Assembly (NCBI RefSeq): GCF_019492055.1
Contig: NZ_JAICBX010000001.1
Coordinates: forward strand, 434,001 to 498,000
Length of the DNA stretch: 64,000 bases
Direction of reading: 5' to 3'
DNA from: Flavimaribacter sediminis
GTDB lineage: Bacteria; Pseudomonadota; Alphaproteobacteria; Rhizobiales; Rhizobiaceae
Position 1 is the first letter of the stretch. Each line of letters opens with the position of its first letter. A program made the translations under genes and the position numbers. Below the pieces are notes generated by a model that searched no databases, was not told where the DNA came from, and saw nothing but the letters and a program-made list of their open reading frames with translations. Positions 15,433-23,413 of the stretch are shown piece after piece.

Positions 15433-16443
15433 TTACCTGCGACGGCTTCGGCGCTCCCGGCGCGGCTGATCCACACCTTCTGACGCGGCCTTGTTGCGAA
15501 GCGGGCCGATTTTCTCGACGATATCGGCAATTGTAGGCCTCGGACCTTCCACATGATCGTCGATTGCGGCCCGCATCGCCTTGAGATGCGAACAGGTCGT
15601 GCCGCAGCAACCGCCAATAATCGTCGCGCCGGCGTCCATTGCAAGATGGGTATATTTCGCCATCAGTTCAGGCGTGCCGGAATAATGGATTTCCGAACCG
15701 CGGAATTCGGGAATTCCACAATTGCCCTTGACCACGACAGCAGCGTCTTTGTTGGCGCTGCTGATTTCCAGCAGCGACGCCAGTATGTCGGGCGCTCCGA
15801 CGCCGCAATTCGCGCCCACGGCGACTGCCGTTTGTCCGACGTCGTTCGCCACGCCGTGAATGTCCTTGGGATGCAGCCCCATCATAGTCTTGCCGGCCGT
15901 ATCGAAAGAGCCCGTATAAACATAGGGCATGTCGCATTTGACGGAGGCGTCCGCCGCGGCCTTGATTTCGTCTGGCGCCGACATGGTCTCGATCCATACG
16001 ACGTCAACGCCGCCCGCCTTGAGACCTTCGATCTGCTCGATAAAAGCTTCTACCGCATCGTCATAGGTCAATGCGCCGAGCGGTTCGAGCAATTCACCGG
16101 TCGGTCCTACCGAGCCGGCGACAATGACTTTTCGATCAGCTGCATCCGCGACGCCGCGGGCGATTTCGGCCGCTTTACGGTTGAGTTCGAAGACGCGATC
16201 CTGGGCATGGTGAAGCTTGAGCCGGTGCCGCGTTCCGCCGAAACTGTTGGTCAGGATGATATCTGAGCCGGCGTCGACGAAGCCGTTATGCAGGTCGATA
16301 ATTTTATCCGTATTGCTTTCGTTCCAGAGTTCCGGAGCTTCTCCCGCTTCCAGTCCAACTGAGAAAAGATGAGTGCCTGTCGCGCCGTCGGCAAGGAGAA
16401 CGCCTTTTTCGGCAATCAGGTCTGTAAGGGCATTGCTGGTCAT
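15433..16443 (-). CDS. bmt: Betaine-homocysteine S-methyltransferase
   Basis: A 336-residue member of the cobalamin-independent homocysteine methyltransferase family. Zinc ligands are visible as Cys213 (GANCGVG) and Cys279/Cys280 (GGCCGT), and the N-terminal barrel starts with LLADGATGTHLF. It transfers a methyl group from glycine betaine (or a related donor) to homocysteine, giving methionine. The start is ATG 16443, because upstream in-frame sequence would cross a palindromic operator-like site at 16470-16491. The C-terminus is Arg-rich (QPRRERRSRRR), like other proteins in this cluster. It follows the binding-protein gene on the same strand with a 110-base gap. Vitamin B12-independent, it gives a second route for removing the first betaine methyl. 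Confidence 0.85.
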   Translation of the reverse strand: MTSNALTDLIAEKGVLLADGATGTHLFSVGLEAGEAPELWNESNTDKIIDLHNGFVDAGSDIILTNSFGGTRHRLKLHHAQDRVFELNRKAAEIARGVADAADRKVIVAGSVGPTGELLEPLGALTYDDAVEAFIEQIEGLKAGGVDVVWIETMSAPDEIKAAADASVKCDMPYVYTGSFDTAGKTMMGLHPKDIHGVANDVGQTAVAVGANCGVGAPDILASLLEISSANKDAAVVVKGNCGIPEFRGSEIHYSGTPELMAKYTHLAMDAGATIIGGCCGTTCSHLKAMRAAIDDHVEGPRPTIADIVEKIGPLRNKAASEGVDQPRRERRSRRR

Positions 16444-16469
16444 GTCGGCCCACCATTGAAATGTTTGCC

Positions 16470-16491
16470 CATATAAACATGTCTTTATATG
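16470..16491. promoter_or_regulatory. Candidate SahR/SamR-type operator upstream of BHMT
   Basis: The perfect inverted repeat CATATAAA (16470-16477), six bases, TTTATATG (16484-16491) lies 27 bases upstream of the BHMT start codon. AT-rich ATATAAA-type palindromes are typical of ArsR-family regulators of methionine and S-adenosylhomocysteine metabolism in Proteobacteria. No such regulator gene is in the window. Confidence 0.55.
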
Positions 16492-16553
16492 CTTGCAATG
16501 AGGGATTTGATCGCAAAACAACGCCTGGGACCGAAACTGTCCTGTGGCGGATT

Positions 16554-17564
16554 TTATTCGTCCAATGCGCCGCCGATTTTGTTCGCGGCGTCAAGCGTCA
16601 CCCAACGCATCCAGATCTCGTCGTCCTCTTCGAGAAAGTGGCGAGCGGCCTCTTCTGCCGTGGCGTCGTTTTCCTCCATCCAGGCCAGCAACCGATTGAT
16701 CGTGCTGTTGTGCCACGAGCGGCGAGAAAGATAGTCGAACGCATGTGGTGAAGCGTTCCGCATTTTCTTGGTGACAACCGTATAAGCAAGCGCGGAAGGC
16801 CAGCCATTCGGCTTCGGGTCTTCGCAATTGGCTACAGCCGTGCAACTGTCCCATTCGGTTTTGTTGAATGGCGCGCCGAAACTCAATCGGACCAGATCGT
16901 ATCGACCGAGCAGGGCTGTCGGAGCCCAGTAGTATCCGAGCCAGCCCTTTCTGCTTTCAAATGCGTCTGTGATTGATTTTCGCAACTCCTCTGCGGAGCC
17001 GGCTTCCACCAGTCTGAATCCTCTTTCTTCTGCGCCGAAGGCTTTGAACAGGTTTCTGGTCGAGATGCTGCAACTCCAGTCCGGCGGGCAATTGTGCACG
17101 GCGCCTTTCTGTGGATCGTCCGGGTCGGCAAAAATTTCGGGATGCTGGAGCGCTTCCGCGACACTGGTGATGTGCGGATGGGTCAACGCTACGTAATGCG
17201 GCATCCACCATCCTTCAACTCCGCCATCGGCCAGCGCCTTGGCGCCATAGAAAAGGCGTTGTTCGTCAACAGCTTTGTCGAGTTGCTCGCGTATCGAATT
17301 GATCCATAATTCGGGCGCGACATCCGGCGCCCCCTGTTCATTCATCGATTGAAATGTCGGGATCGTGTCTCCTGGCACAAGCGTGACATTGCAGCCATAA
17401 CCCTCCGTCAGGATGAGCTTGTCGATTTCAGCGAGTAGCGCGGCCGATTGCCAGTGCATCCTGGCAATGCTAATTTCGCCGCATTCCGAAGCCAGCAGCG
17501 AGCGCGACGGCGCGATGGTCGCGGTTATGACGAACAGCAGCGCATAGAGCAATTTCACTATCAT
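16554..17564 (-). CDS. Glycine betaine/proline-type ABC transporter substrate-binding protein
   Basis: A 336-residue periplasmic binding protein of the OpuAC (QAT uptake) family. It has an N-terminal signal peptide (MIVKLLYALLFVITATIAPSRSLLA). Aromatic segments MHWQSAALLAEID, GVEGWWMPHYVAL and KGWLGYYWAPTALLG are of the kind that form a box around a quaternary ammonium group. ATG 17564 has AGGAG upstream. No ATPase or permease gene is adjacent, so its partners must be elsewhere, or it works as an orphan receptor. Position 110 bases upstream of BHMT on the same strand suggests that the pair handles betaine uptake and use. Confidence 0.8.
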   Translation of the reverse strand: MIVKLLYALLFVITATIAPSRSLLASECGEISIARMHWQSAALLAEIDKLILTEGYGCNVTLVPGDTIPTFQSMNEQGAPDVAPELWINSIREQLDKAVDEQRLFYGAKALADGGVEGWWMPHYVALTHPHITSVAEALQHPEIFADPDDPQKGAVHNCPPDWSCSISTRNLFKAFGAEERGFRLVEAGSAEELRKSITDAFESRKGWLGYYWAPTALLGRYDLVRLSFGAPFNKTEWDSCTAVANCEDPKPNGWPSALAYTVVTKKMRNASPHAFDYLSRRSWHNSTINRLLAWMEENDATAEEAARHFLEEDDEIWMRWVTLDAANKIGGALDE

Positions 17565-17848
17565 TTTCTCCTGATCCGCCACACGCGCGCGCAAATATTT
17601 CATGTCCGCAGTCTGATTGACTGCATTCTGTGTCGCCGGAAACCGTTACAGCGTAACGTATATTTATGTCCCGAAAAAGACTCCCGGACAGATTAGAAGG
17701 CGTCGCGCCATACGTTTTTCAAGCGCTGCGCCAAGCCCGTTTAAGGCTGATCGCAAGTGTGCGACGTCGGATTGCCGCATTCGGGCCGGTTTACGGATTG
17801 TCTGGGGTTTTATAAGCATTCCAGAATGTGCGGGAGTTGGAGGACGTC
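17565..17848. other. Intergenic region between binding-protein gene and formate dehydrogenase
   Basis: About 280 bases with divergent promoters. TCGCA...TGCGA near 17751-17764 is an imperfect palindrome in front of the formate dehydrogenase operon. GGAGG six bases before the ATG at 17849 is a strong ribosome binding site. No other element is clear. Confidence 0.4.
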
Positions 17849-19525
17849 ATGAGTCGGCAGGAAATGAGGAGGCGCAAGGATCGGGGGCCGAAAGGGCGTC
17901 CGCTCGATGATGCGGCCGTGGACGATGTCCGTGCGCTTCTCGATGGGCGAACGCTTCGCCGTGACCTGCTGATAGAACACCTTCACGGTATCCAGGACAC
18001 CTATGGGTGCTTGTCGGCCGCGCATCTGCGTGCGCTGTCCGAGATTATGAAATTGCCGCAGGCTGAAGTCTATGAGGTGGCTTCCTTCTACGACCATTTC
18101 GACGTCGTCAAGGAAGGCGAGGCGTCGCCTCCTCCACTGACCGTGCGGGTTTGCGACAGCCTGTCCTGTATGATGGGCGGAGCGGAAGAATTGATTTCCG
18201 AACTGGAAACCCGCATGAACCCTTCTCTGGTCCGCGTTGTACGCGCCCCTTGCATGGGGCGTTGCGCGACGGCGCCGGCAGCCCGGCTTGGCGATCGCGA
18301 ACTCGATCATGCAAGCGCTGACGATATCGCCAAGCTGGCCGATGAAGGCGGCTTCGATGTTCTGACGCCCGACTATGTCGGGCTTTTCGCCTATCAGGAA
18401 TATGGCGGGTACGAATGCCTGGAAAAGGTCCGAGGCGGCGAAATCGCGACGGACGCCCTGATCGACATGCTTTCGGATGCGGGACTGCGCGGCCTCGGCG
18501 GCGCAGGTTTCCCGGCAGGCAAGAAATGGGGCTTCGTACGCTCCTACGCCGGACCACGGTTGATGACGGTCAATGGCGATGAGGGCGAGCCGGGCACGTT
18601 CAAGGACCGCTTCCTTCTCGAAAGCGATCCGCACCGCACGCTGGAAGGCGCCTTGATCGCCGCCCATGCGGTCGACGCAGAACGCATTTATTTCTATATG
18701 CGGGACGAGTATCCAGCGGTGCTGGAAATCCTGCGTCAGGAGATCGCCGCCCTGGAAGCCGCCGGGCTTATCGAACCGGGTTATATCGAACTTCGTCGCG
18801 GCGCGGGCGCCTATATCTGCGGCGAGGAAAGCGCGATGATCGAAAGCATTGAAGGCAAGCGCGGGTTGCCGCGCCATCGTCCGCCCTATATCGCGGAGGT
18901 CGGACTTTTCGGAAAGCCAACGCTCAATCACAATGTCGAAACGCTGTGGTGGATCCGCGATATCGTCGAGAACGGGTCCGAATGGTTCGCTGCACAGGGC
19001 AAGGAAGGCCATCCCGGCCCCCGCTCGTGGTCTGTTTCAGGCCGGGTAAAGGATCCGGGGGTAAAGCTCGCGCCGGCTGGCGTCACCATTCGCGAGTTGA
19101 TCGATGACTATTGTGGCGGCATGGCGGACGGGCATGTCTTCAAGGCCTATCTTCCAGGCGGCGCCTCTGGCGGCATTCTGCCGGCGCATTTGGACGACAT
19201 TCCGCTCGATTTCGGTGGGAAACTGGCTGAACTTGGAAGTTTTGTCGGCTCGCATGCAGTCGTCGTCCTGTCGGAAAATGACAGTGTCAAGGACGCTACG
19301 CTCAACCTTCTGAAATTCTTCAAGCACGAGAGTTGCGGTCAATGCACGCCGTGCCGGTCCGGCACGGAAAAGATGATTGCATTGCTCGAAAAAGACGGTC
19401 CGCTCGACGAACAGGCGATCCGAGATCTCGAAGCGGTAATGCGCGACGCTTCCATATGCGGGCTCGGACAGGCGGCGCCAAATCCGGTCAATCACCTTTT
19501 GACCTTCTTCCGGAATGACCTTTAG
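17849..19525 (+). CDS. NAD-dependent formate dehydrogenase, fused NuoE/NuoF-type subunit
   Basis: A 558-residue diaphorase subunit. Residues 1-160 are a NuoE/24-kDa-type thioredoxin-like [2Fe-2S] domain with Cys102, Cys107, Cys135 and Cys139. The rest is the NuoF/51-kDa-type NAD/FMN-binding part (GLGGAGFPAGKKWGF and a VNGDEGEPGTFKDR segment), with a [4Fe-4S] site ESCGQCTPCRSG near the C-terminus. In FdsABG-type enzymes the two parts are separate FdsG and FdsB proteins; here they are one chain. It passes electrons from the molybdenum subunit to NAD+. ATG 17849 with GGAGG is preferred over the in-frame start at 17828. It is 21 bases upstream of the catalytic subunit. Confidence 0.9.
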   Translation: MSRQEMRRRKDRGPKGRPLDDAAVDDVRALLDGRTLRRDLLIEHLHGIQDTYGCLSAAHLRALSEIMKLPQAEVYEVASFYDHFDVVKEGEASPPPLTVRVCDSLSCMMGGAEELISELETRMNPSLVRVVRAPCMGRCATAPAARLGDRELDHASADDIAKLADEGGFDVLTPDYVGLFAYQEYGGYECLEKVRGGEIATDALIDMLSDAGLRGLGGAGFPAGKKWGFVRSYAGPRLMTVNGDEGEPGTFKDRFLLESDPHRTLEGALIAAHAVDAERIYFYMRDEYPAVLEILRQEIAALEAAGLIEPGYIELRRGAGAYICGEESAMIESIEGKRGLPRHRPPYIAEVGLFGKPTLNHNVETLWWIRDIVENGSEWFAAQGKEGHPGPRSWSVSGRVKDPGVKLAPAGVTIRELIDDYCGGMADGHVFKAYLPGGASGGILPAHLDDIPLDFGGKLAELGSFVGSHAVVVLSENDSVKDATLNLLKFFKHESCGQCTPCRSGTEKMIALLEKDGPLDEQAIRDLEAVMRDASICGLGQAAPNPVNHLLTFFRNDL

Positions 19526-19546
19526 AATGAACGTCGGGAAACAGTG

Positions 19547-22336
19547 ATGACAACGATCAAATTCACCCTGGACGGCAAAACGGTCGAAGCTTCCCCCGAA
19601 GAAAGCATTTGGGAGGTGGCGAGGCGCGAAGGGACGCGCATCCCCCATCTGTGCCATGTCGACAAGCCCGGCTACCGCTCGGACGGCAACTGCCGGGCGT
19701 GCATGGTCGATATCGAGGGCGAGAGAGTTCTAGCGGCTTCGTGCATTCGCAAGCCTGCGGAAGGCATGGTCGTGCGAACGGACACCGAACGGGCTGACAA
19801 ATCCCGTCGTATGGTGTTCGAACTGCTGGCGAGTGATATGCGGCCGCGCGAAGAGACGCCTGACAACCAGTCTGAATTCTGGCAATGGGCGGCGTCCATG
19901 GATATCGCCGGCTCGGATCGTTTCGAATCGAAATTCGAGACCGGGGAAGCCGCGCGCGGGATCGACCACAGCAATCCGGCGATCGCTGTCAATCTCGACG
20001 CCTGCATCGCCTGCAACGCCTGTGTGCGCGCCTGCCGTGAGGTTCAGGTCAATGACGTGATCGGCATGGGCGGACGCGGCAATCACGCCGCGCCTGTCTT
20101 CGATATTCGCGACCCCATGGGAAAATCCACATGCGTGACCTGCGGCGAATGCGTGCAGGCCTGCCCGACCGGCGCCCTGTATGAAAAGACGCTGATGAGC
20201 GAAGATCATCGAACACGCGCCATTCAGGACTTCGACAGGGTGGTGGACAGCGTTTGTCCCTTCTGCGGGGTCGGATGCCAGACCAAAGTCGCGGTGAAAG
20301 ACAACACGATCGTGCAGGTCGATGGCCGCAACGGGCCTGCAAATGAAAACCGATTGTGCGTCAAGGGGCGGTTCGGCTTCGACTATGTGCATTCGCCTGA
20401 TCGCCTCACGACGCCATTGATCCGGCGTGAAGATGCGCCGAAGGCAGGCGACATGGATCTGCGTTTTGTCGATCCAATGGAGGTGTTTCGGCCGGCCACA
20501 TGGGAAGAGGCGCTGGAAAAGGCGGCGTCCGGACTGAAATCGATTCATCAGGCGGACGGCGGCAAGGCGATTGCCGGTTTTGGATCGGCGAAGGGCTCCA
20601 ACGAGGAAGCCTATCTTTTCCAGAAACTCATACGCGAGGGCTTCGGCACCAACAATGTCGACCATTGCACGCGCCTGTGCCACGCATCGTCCGTGGCGGC
20701 CTTGATGGAGGGCGTTGGTTCGGGCGCCGTTTCCGCTCCGTTTACCGACGCGTTGATCGCCGACTGCATCATCGTGATTGGCGCGAGGCCGACCACGAAC
20801 CATCCTGTCGCCGCTACCTATTTCAAACAGGCGGCGAAGCTGGGCAAGACCCTGATCGTTCTGGACCCACGCCGTCAGGATCTGATGCGTCACGCCACCC
20901 ACGCGCTGCAATTCAAACCGGGCAGCGACGTGGCGATGCTCAACGCCTTTCTTCATGTGATCGTGGAGGAAAGGCTTTATGACGAGCAATATATCCAGGC
21001 CAATGTTTCCGGTTTCGAGGCGCTGAAGGAGAAGGTCAGGGACTTTTCTCCGGAGGCGATGGCCGAGGTCTGCGGCGTCGACGCCGAAACATTGCGAACT
21101 GTCGCGCGCACCTATGCGACGTCGGAACGCTCGATCATCTTCTGGGGAATGGGCATTTCGCAGCATACGCACGGCACGGACAATTCACGTTGCCTTATCG
21201 CAATGGCTCTCACGACCGGCCATGTCGGGCGTCCCGGAACCGGACTTCATCCGTTGCGCGGCCAGAACAACGTGCAGGGAGCGTCCGACGCCGGTCTTAT
21301 TCCGATGTTCTACCCCGACTACAGATCGGTCGAGACGCCGGATATCCGCAATGAATTCGAAGATCTGTGGGGTCGTTCGCTCGATCCCGCCCGGGGACTT
21401 ACCGTGGTGGAGATCATGGACGCGATCCATGACGGCGAGATTCGCGGCATGTATGTCTTGGGCGAAAACCCGGCGATGTCCGACCCGGACCAGATCCATG
21501 CGCGCGCCGCGCTGGCGAAACTCGATCACCTGGTCGTGCAGGACATATTCCTGACCGAAACGGCGTGGCACGCCGATGTGGTGCTGCCGGCTTCGGCGCA
21601 TGCGGAAAAACTCGGAACGTTCACCAATACGAACCGCCAGGTTCAGATTGGCCGACCGGCGCTGGACTTGCCCGGCGAAGCGCGTCAAGACTGGGAACTG
21701 ATCGTTGCGATCGCCAGGGGCATAGGGCTCGACTGGACCTACTCGCATGTCTCGGAAGTCTATACGGAGATGGCTTCTGTGATGCCGTCCCTGAAAAATA
21801 TTTCATGGGAGCGCATTGAGCGGGAAGACGCTGTCACATATCCGGCCGATGCGCCTGACAAACCGGGCAACGAGATCATTTTTGCAACCGGCTTCCCGAC
21901 AAAAAACAGGCGCGGCTCCATCGTTCCGGCCGATCTGCGTGCGCCGGACGAGGTTCCCGACGAAGAATATCCATTGGTGCTGACGACAGGCCGGCTGCTT
22001 GAGCACTGGCATACAGGCGCCATGACTCGCCGCGCCGGCGTTCTCGACGAATTGGAGCCGCAGGGAATCGCAGCGATGAACCCCTACGAAATCGAGAGGC
22101 AGGGTCTGACTCCCGGTCAGATGATTTCCGTGTTGACGAGGCGCGGCGCCGTCGAAGCGGTTCTGCGGGCAGACCGGGAGGTCGCAGACGGCATGGTCTT
22201 CATGCCGTTCTGCTTCAACGAGAGCCCGGCAAACCGGCTGACCAACCCGCAGCTTGATCCTTTCGGTAAAATTCCGGAGTTCAAATACTGCGCGGCTCGG
22301 GTCGAAAGCCTGAAAGTGGCGGACGCCGCTGAATAG
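19547..22336 (+). CDS. Formate dehydrogenase catalytic alpha subunit (molybdopterin)
   Basis: A 929-residue catalytic subunit. It begins with a [2Fe-2S] domain (Cys36, Cys49, Cys52, Cys66), then two ferredoxin-type [4Fe-4S] sites (CIACNACVRAC, CVTCGECVQACP), then the molybdopterin domain with CPFCGVGC and the Mo ligand segment HCTRLCHAS, which has cysteine and no UGA selenocysteine codon. The C-terminal part is the bis-MGD cap. It oxidises formate to CO2. No fdhD or fdsD-like gene follows, so the sulfurtransferase must be elsewhere. ATG 19547 is used (GTG 19544 is adjacent). With the flavoprotein and folate genes it likely disposes of C1 units from methyl oxidation. Confidence 0.92.
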   Translation: MTTIKFTLDGKTVEASPEESIWEVARREGTRIPHLCHVDKPGYRSDGNCRACMVDIEGERVLAASCIRKPAEGMVVRTDTERADKSRRMVFELLASDMRPREETPDNQSEFWQWAASMDIAGSDRFESKFETGEAARGIDHSNPAIAVNLDACIACNACVRACREVQVNDVIGMGGRGNHAAPVFDIRDPMGKSTCVTCGECVQACPTGALYEKTLMSEDHRTRAIQDFDRVVDSVCPFCGVGCQTKVAVKDNTIVQVDGRNGPANENRLCVKGRFGFDYVHSPDRLTTPLIRREDAPKAGDMDLRFVDPMEVFRPATWEEALEKAASGLKSIHQADGGKAIAGFGSAKGSNEEAYLFQKLIREGFGTNNVDHCTRLCHASSVAALMEGVGSGAVSAPFTDALIADCIIVIGARPTTNHPVAATYFKQAAKLGKTLIVLDPRRQDLMRHATHALQFKPGSDVAMLNAFLHVIVEERLYDEQYIQANVSGFEALKEKVRDFSPEAMAEVCGVDAETLRTVARTYATSERSIIFWGMGISQHTHGTDNSRCLIAMALTTGHVGRPGTGLHPLRGQNNVQGASDAGLIPMFYPDYRSVETPDIRNEFEDLWGRSLDPARGLTVVEIMDAIHDGEIRGMYVLGENPAMSDPDQIHARAALAKLDHLVVQDIFLTETAWHADVVLPASAHAEKLGTFTNTNRQVQIGRPALDLPGEARQDWELIVAIARGIGLDWTYSHVSEVYTEMASVMPSLKNISWERIEREDAVTYPADAPDKPGNEIIFATGFPTKNRRGSIVPADLRAPDEVPDEEYPLVLTTGRLLEHWHTGAMTRRAGVLDELEPQGIAAMNPYEIERQGLTPGQMISVLTRRGAVEAVLRADREVADGMVFMPFCFNESPANRLTNPQLDPFGKIPEFKYCAARVESLKVADAAE

Positions 22337-22367
22337 CGATCTGTCGCCCATTTCAGGGCCGCCGGTC

Positions 22368-23384
22368 TCAGGCCTTGTCGCCATCCAGTTCCGTTGTCAC
22401 GACGACGAAATCGCGATTGCTCCTCGTGTCCGGGTGCGCCGGCGCATCGACGGTTATGAGCGTTGTTCCGGGATGCCAGTTTTCGCGTATGGCCTGAACG
22501 ACGGTTGTGTCTGCACGGATGCGGTTGATCGCGCCGGCGTCGGCCGTTGCGAGGTCCTCGGCGACGTCGCCATGGCTGATGGAATGCCACTGCAGCCCGC
22601 CGGAACTGTCATGTGCGCCGGCCAGAACGTACACATGATTTCCGAGCGGGCGCATGGGATCCGAGATCGTCGCTTCGCTCTCGGCGACGATGTGCCCGTT
22701 TTTCATGACAATGATGTTGCTGTCCGAGCTTGAGACCAGGATCGTGACCGGAGCAGTCGGATTGTCTTCGTGGTCGAAGCCCGGCACCTCGCGGTCCTCG
22801 AGGGCGGCTACCGCTTCTTCGAACTGATGCTCGGCCGTATCGCTGAGTATCATGCCAGGATGCACGACTTCCCTCGGATCGGTGTGGCCTCCGGCGATGA
22901 TGACAGGCGTTCCGATATGGGTAATCGAGAAGAGCTTTTCCGAAAACTGCATCGGAAGGCGCACGCATCCATGAGAGGCGGGGTAACCCGGCAACTTCCC
23001 GGCGTGCAGGGCGATCCCCTTCCATGTCAGCCGGTTCATATTCGGCATGGGCGCATTGTTGTAGGTGGAAGAGTGGTGATGCTTGTCCTTCTGCAGGATC
23101 GTGAAGACCCCTGTCGGTGTTTCATGGCCCGATTTGCCTGTAGAACACGTCGAGACGGCGATGCGCACGCCGTTGCGGTAGACATGAACGCGCTGGTCGT
23201 CCAGCGACACGACGACGGCGACCGGTCCCTCCGGAGACAACTCCGGCTGCCAGACATATTCGCCGGGCTCCAGTTCATGAATTTCCTTGATTACCTGCCG
23301 GGCGAGCCCAAACCCCGTCGTGATCACGCCTATGCCCGCAGCGGCTCCGATCACCAGTGTTCTTCTTGTCAGTCGGTCAGTCAT
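22368..23384 (-). CDS. L,D-transpeptidase (YkuD) with Tat-like signal
   Basis: A 338-residue exported protein. The N-terminus has a twin-arginine-like segment (TRRTLVIGAAAGIGVITTGF). The YkuD domain spans about residues 50-165, with HxxG-type IALHAGKLPG and the catalytic SHGCVRLP (Cys in the SHGC motif). A C-terminal part of about 165 residues has no motif I can name. The enzyme probably makes 3-3 peptidoglycan crosslinks or attaches proteins. It is 29 bases downstream of the SH3-domain protein gene on the same strand, so the two are probably one unit. Confidence 0.85.
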   Translation of the reverse strand: MTDRLTRRTLVIGAAAGIGVITTGFGLARQVIKEIHELEPGEYVWQPELSPEGPVAVVVSLDDQRVHVYRNGVRIAVSTCSTGKSGHETPTGVFTILQKDKHHHSSTYNNAPMPNMNRLTWKGIALHAGKLPGYPASHGCVRLPMQFSEKLFSITHIGTPVIIAGGHTDPREVVHPGMILSDTAEHQFEEAVAALEDREVPGFDHEDNPTAPVTILVSSSDSNIIVMKNGHIVAESEATISDPMRPLGNHVYVLAGAHDSSGGLQWHSISHGDVAEDLATADAGAINRIRADTTVVQAIRENWHPGTTLITVDAPAHPDTRSNRDFVVVTTELDGDKA

Positions 23385-23413
23385 TGCTTGCCTCCTCGCA
23401 GCTATCCGGTCTC

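Noticed and set aside
17810-19012. A 400-codon minus-strand open frame opposite the formate dehydrogenase subunit
   Set aside because: The plus strand encodes conserved Fe-S and NAD motifs. The antisense frame shows no recognisable domain.
19730-21172. A 480-codon minus-strand open frame opposite the formate dehydrogenase catalytic gene
   Set aside because: Same reason: shadow of the molybdopterin subunit, no domain, no start signal.
19547-22336. A selenocysteine formate dehydrogenase
   Set aside because: The metal-ligand segment reads HCTRLCHAS with ordinary Cys codons and no in-frame UGA.
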